DNA of 7,129 bases from Legionellaceae bacterium (GTDB taxonomy: Bacteria > Pseudomonadota > Gammaproteobacteria > Legionellales > Legionellaceae). Each line of letters starts with the position of its first letter. Position 1 is the stretch's first letter. The notes under the pieces were generated by a model that worked only from the letters and a program-made list of their open reading frames with translations, ran no database searches and had not been told where the DNA came from. Position numbers and translations under genes: made by a program. Shown here one piece after another: positions 4,884-7,129 of the stretch. The stretch lies in assembly GCA_030696465.1 (NCBI GenBank), contig JAUYSE010000187.1:1-7129 (forward strand). The letters are read 5' to 3'.

Positions 4884-7129
4884 ATGTTTCAAACTTATAC
4901 TTTTAATTTAGAGGGCGTAAAATGCAGTAACTGCTTAACGCCGCTCACCACTCAATTAGATCATGAAAAAAAAACCAAGCATATTATGGGATACCATATA
5001 CAACTTGGCAACAAACAACTTAAGGTCTATGTAGATGACGATACATCGCTCGCTGAAAAAGACATCCACGCATGGATTCAAAAAAGCGGTCTGAGCTGCG
5101 CCCCCATCAAAACGCAGAAAAAGCGTTGGTGGCAACGGTTCACTTCCAATCAATTTCAAGGAATCGCTGGAACATTGATAGGTTTAACCATCCTGCTCGT
5201 GGGTGTTTTTGTACCCGTTCTCCCATTTGGGATCATGCTATTTATCAACATTTTTAGCACCATCGGCGTCTTACTGCTTGGCGCGCCTTCATATTACTCT
5301 GCTTATAAAAAATGGATGATGCATCGTCAGTTGACCATGGATACCCTTTTTGCGTTCAGTAGTTTTTTCTTACTATTAATCTCATGGCTCAGTCTTGGTT
5401 TCTTAGGCTTACCCATGTTATGGGATGCCGCTTGGTTACTTTTTGCAGGGAGGCACTTAGGTCTCTCTATTCGGAATAATGTCATCAAAAAATTAGGCGT
5501 AGATGCTAACATTCAAGAAACACCACTCTCTACAGAAGTAGAAATACAAGATGCTCAACAGCAATGGAAAAAAATACCTCTCTCTCAAGTCAAAAAAGGA
5601 GATTTAATTCGTTGCCCTACAAAAACCGTTATTCCTGTTGATGGTATATGTAAAAATACAACCCCTGTCTCTGTCATACAAACCTGCTTTGATGGTAGCA
5701 CCTTACCCAGAGAAGTTTTGTCCGGAGAAAAAGTATGGTCAGGTAGCACCATTCATGAAGGTACCTTACTATTAGAAGTCACTCATCTGCCTCAAGATTC
5801 TTATTTATCGGTCTTTGAAAAAAGCATTGCACAAGCCAGTGCCAATAAAGCGCCCATTCAACTCAAGGCTGAGCGAATCTTACGTTATTTTATCCCCGCA
5901 GCACTCCTATTTGCTGTTTTCATCGGCATACTGGTGGGATGCCTCACCAATCCCTTATTTGGCGTGCTCGTCTCTATTGGATTCATAGTATCCATCTGTC
6001 CCTGTATTACCACCTTAATTCCCTCCCTTGCGGTGCGTGGCGCTTTAAAAAAAGCACATCATCAAGAAATCTATTTTACCAAAGAATCGGCCATAGAGGC
6101 CGCTTCGCAAATTAAGATGGCGGTGTTTGATTTAAATGGAACCTTAACCACTGGTGTCCCAGAAGTCACCGAAATGCATTATAGGGAAAACACGGCCAAT
6201 ATTACCGCGATTAAAGCAAGATTCTCCGCCATGGAATCTAAGATTGATCACCCTATTGCGCAAGCAATCATGCGATTTTTTTCGGTGGATGCACTCCCCG
6301 ACCTCCCTAAACAAGACATCCAGAAAATCGAGCATCATGGTTATCAAGCCGTGATTGAAGGAGAGACCTACGTCATTGGTAATCTAAAAACCATGCAAGC
6401 TTTAGGTATTGATGTACAGTCCCTCACCAAAAAAAGTAGTGCATCTAGCGGACAGCACCAGATTTTCTTAGCCCAACGTGCCGCAGCAGCCGATTCCCCT
6501 TGGGTCCCCTTAGCCATGGCAGTATTGCGCGATCCGGTACGCAAAGATGCCAAAAAAACTATCGCATTATGTAGAGAAAAAAACATCAAGGTAAAAATAT
6601 TGACGGGCGCGCCGATAGAAACGGCTTTGTGCTACCTCAATGATTTGGGGGTCTCTAAAGAAGATATTCATGCCAATTGTGATGGGCTACAAAAAACAGC
6701 ATTTATGGTAAAAAACAACACTCCCAATAATCCCATCGCCATGATAGGGGATGCTGATAATGATAAAGGCGCTATGAAAGCCAGTCATATGAGTGTCGCG
6801 ATTGACTCCGACTTTTCGAACTGGAATCTAGACTCTGAAGACCGACCGAGTGTATACATCCCACATAAACGCCTACTACCACTGATTCACATTTTTAATA
6901 TTGGAAAAGAAACGGTCAAACATATTCAACAAAATTTATGGTTTAGCCTTTCCTATAATTTTTGTATTACTGCACTTATTCTGACTTTAGCTTTAGTAGG
7001 AATTGTGTTAAATCCTGGTTTTGGCGTTTTATTCATGGTATTACAAACCGTCATTGTATTGGCAAATACGTATAGAATTCAAACCCGCGCTTTACCTAAA
7101 ATAACCAATGATACCGAATTGCCACCGTC
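4884..7129 (+). CDS. Divergent P1B-type (heavy-metal) ATPase-like protein, 3' end beyond window
   Basis: This frame is open from ATG 4884 to the right edge (748 codons) without interruption and is close to the usual length of a copper-type ATPase. AAGG at 4870-4873 is a ribosome site with a longish 10-base spacer. The layout is: an HMA-like domain with CSNC (residues 14-17); membrane segments at about 92-112, 114-134, 152-170, 174-190, 335-355, 358-382, 685-707 and 709-729; an actuator region at about 200-330; and a nucleotide/phosphorylation part at about 410-645. The CPC motif of segment 6 (372-374), phospho-acceptor D416, H456-P457, K604, GDADND (622-627) and Y691-N692 are kept. Key catalytic positions are altered: TGES reads DGST (270-273), DKTGT reads DLNGT (416-420), and TGD reads TGA (574-576). 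The metal-ligand Met/Ser pattern of the last segment is also lost. Family membership is clear. Normal ATP-driven metal transport is doubtful; a regulatory, scaffold or altered-substrate role is possible. Confidence 0.88.
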   Translation, partial: MFQTYTFNLEGVKCSNCLTPLTTQLDHEKKTKHIMGYHIQLGNKQLKVYVDDDTSLAEKDIHAWIQKSGLSCAPIKTQKKRWWQRFTSNQFQGIAGTLIGLTILLVGVFVPVLPFGIMLFINIFSTIGVLLLGAPSYYSAYKKWMMHRQLTMDTLFAFSSFFLLLISWLSLGFLGLPMLWDAAWLLFAGRHLGLSIRNNVIKKLGVDANIQETPLSTEVEIQDAQQQWKKIPLSQVKKGDLIRCPTKTVIPVDGICKNTTPVSVIQTCFDGSTLPREVLSGEKVWSGSTIHEGTLLLEVTHLPQDSYLSVFEKSIAQASANKAPIQLKAERILRYFIPAALLFAVFIGILVGCLTNPLFGVLVSIGFIVSICPCITTLIPSLAVRGALKKAHHQEIYFTKESAIEAASQIKMAVFDLNGTLTTGVPEVTEMHYRENTANITAIKARFSAMESKIDHPIAQAIMRFFSVDALPDLPKQDIQKIEHHGYQAVIEGETYVIGNLKTMQALGIDVQSLTKKSSASSGQHQIFLAQRAAAADSPWVPLAMAVLRDPVRKDAKKTIALCREKNIKVKILTGAPIETALCYLNDLGVSKEDIHANCDGLQKTAFMVKNNTPNNPIAMIGDADNDKGAMKASHMSVAIDSDFSNWNLDSEDRPSVYIPHKRLLPLIHIFNIGKETVKHIQQNLWFSLSYNFCITALILTLALVGIVLNPGFGVLFMVLQTVIVLANTYRIQTRALPKITNDTELPP

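Noticed and set aside
6144..6589. Short frames on both strands inside the ATPase-like gene
   Set aside because: They overlap a continuous 748-codon frame with recognisable motifs; nothing in them resembles a protein family.
4884..7129. Pseudogene or sequencing error as explanation of the altered ATPase motifs
   Set aside because: The frame is uninterrupted, and the changes are in-frame substitutions at separated motifs, with surrounding motifs intact. A frameshift would not produce this pattern.

Overview
The window is a compact, moderately AT-rich piece of bacterial chromosome with five protein genes. Protein content (a KMSKS-type TyrS divergent from an OapA/M23 endopeptidase, a YajR-type transporter, a SPOR protein) points to a gammaproteobacterium. 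The base composition and protein style resemble Legionellales (Legionella/Coxiella relatives), but that assignment is inference.

Layout: (1) 1-934, minus strand, tyrosyl-tRNA synthetase, cut by the left edge. (2) 935-1086, a shared divergent control region carrying a TATACTG-N6-CAGTATA dyad. (3) 1087-2559, plus strand, a membrane-anchored M23 murein endopeptidase of the MepM/OapA type. (4) 2561-2758, an apparent small non-autonomous mobile element (about 180 bp, imperfect terminal inverted repeats, 9-bp flanking direct repeat) that landed just behind the endopeptidase stop codon and can fold into a long interrupted hairpin. (5) 2823-3989, a YajR-like MFS transporter lacking the C-terminal YAM domain. 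(6) 3990-4121, a promoter region with short repeats and a GAACA-N6-TGTTC palindrome. (7) 4122-4868, an inner-membrane SPOR-domain protein, followed after 15 bp by (8) 4884 to the right edge, a long intact reading frame for a divergent P1B-type ATPase-like protein.

Two genes concern the cell wall: the M23 enzyme cuts cross-links, and the SPOR protein should bind denuded glycan at the septum. The most unusual item is the ATPase-like protein. It keeps the overall heavy-metal ATPase build (N-terminal CxxC domain, CPC membrane motif, phosphorylatable Asp, HP motif, distal GDxxND) but has lost the TGE glutamate, the Lys-Thr of DKTGT and the Asp of TGD. All of this sits in a frame with no stop or frameshift over 748 codons, so it looks like a maintained, repurposed paralogue and not a decaying gene.
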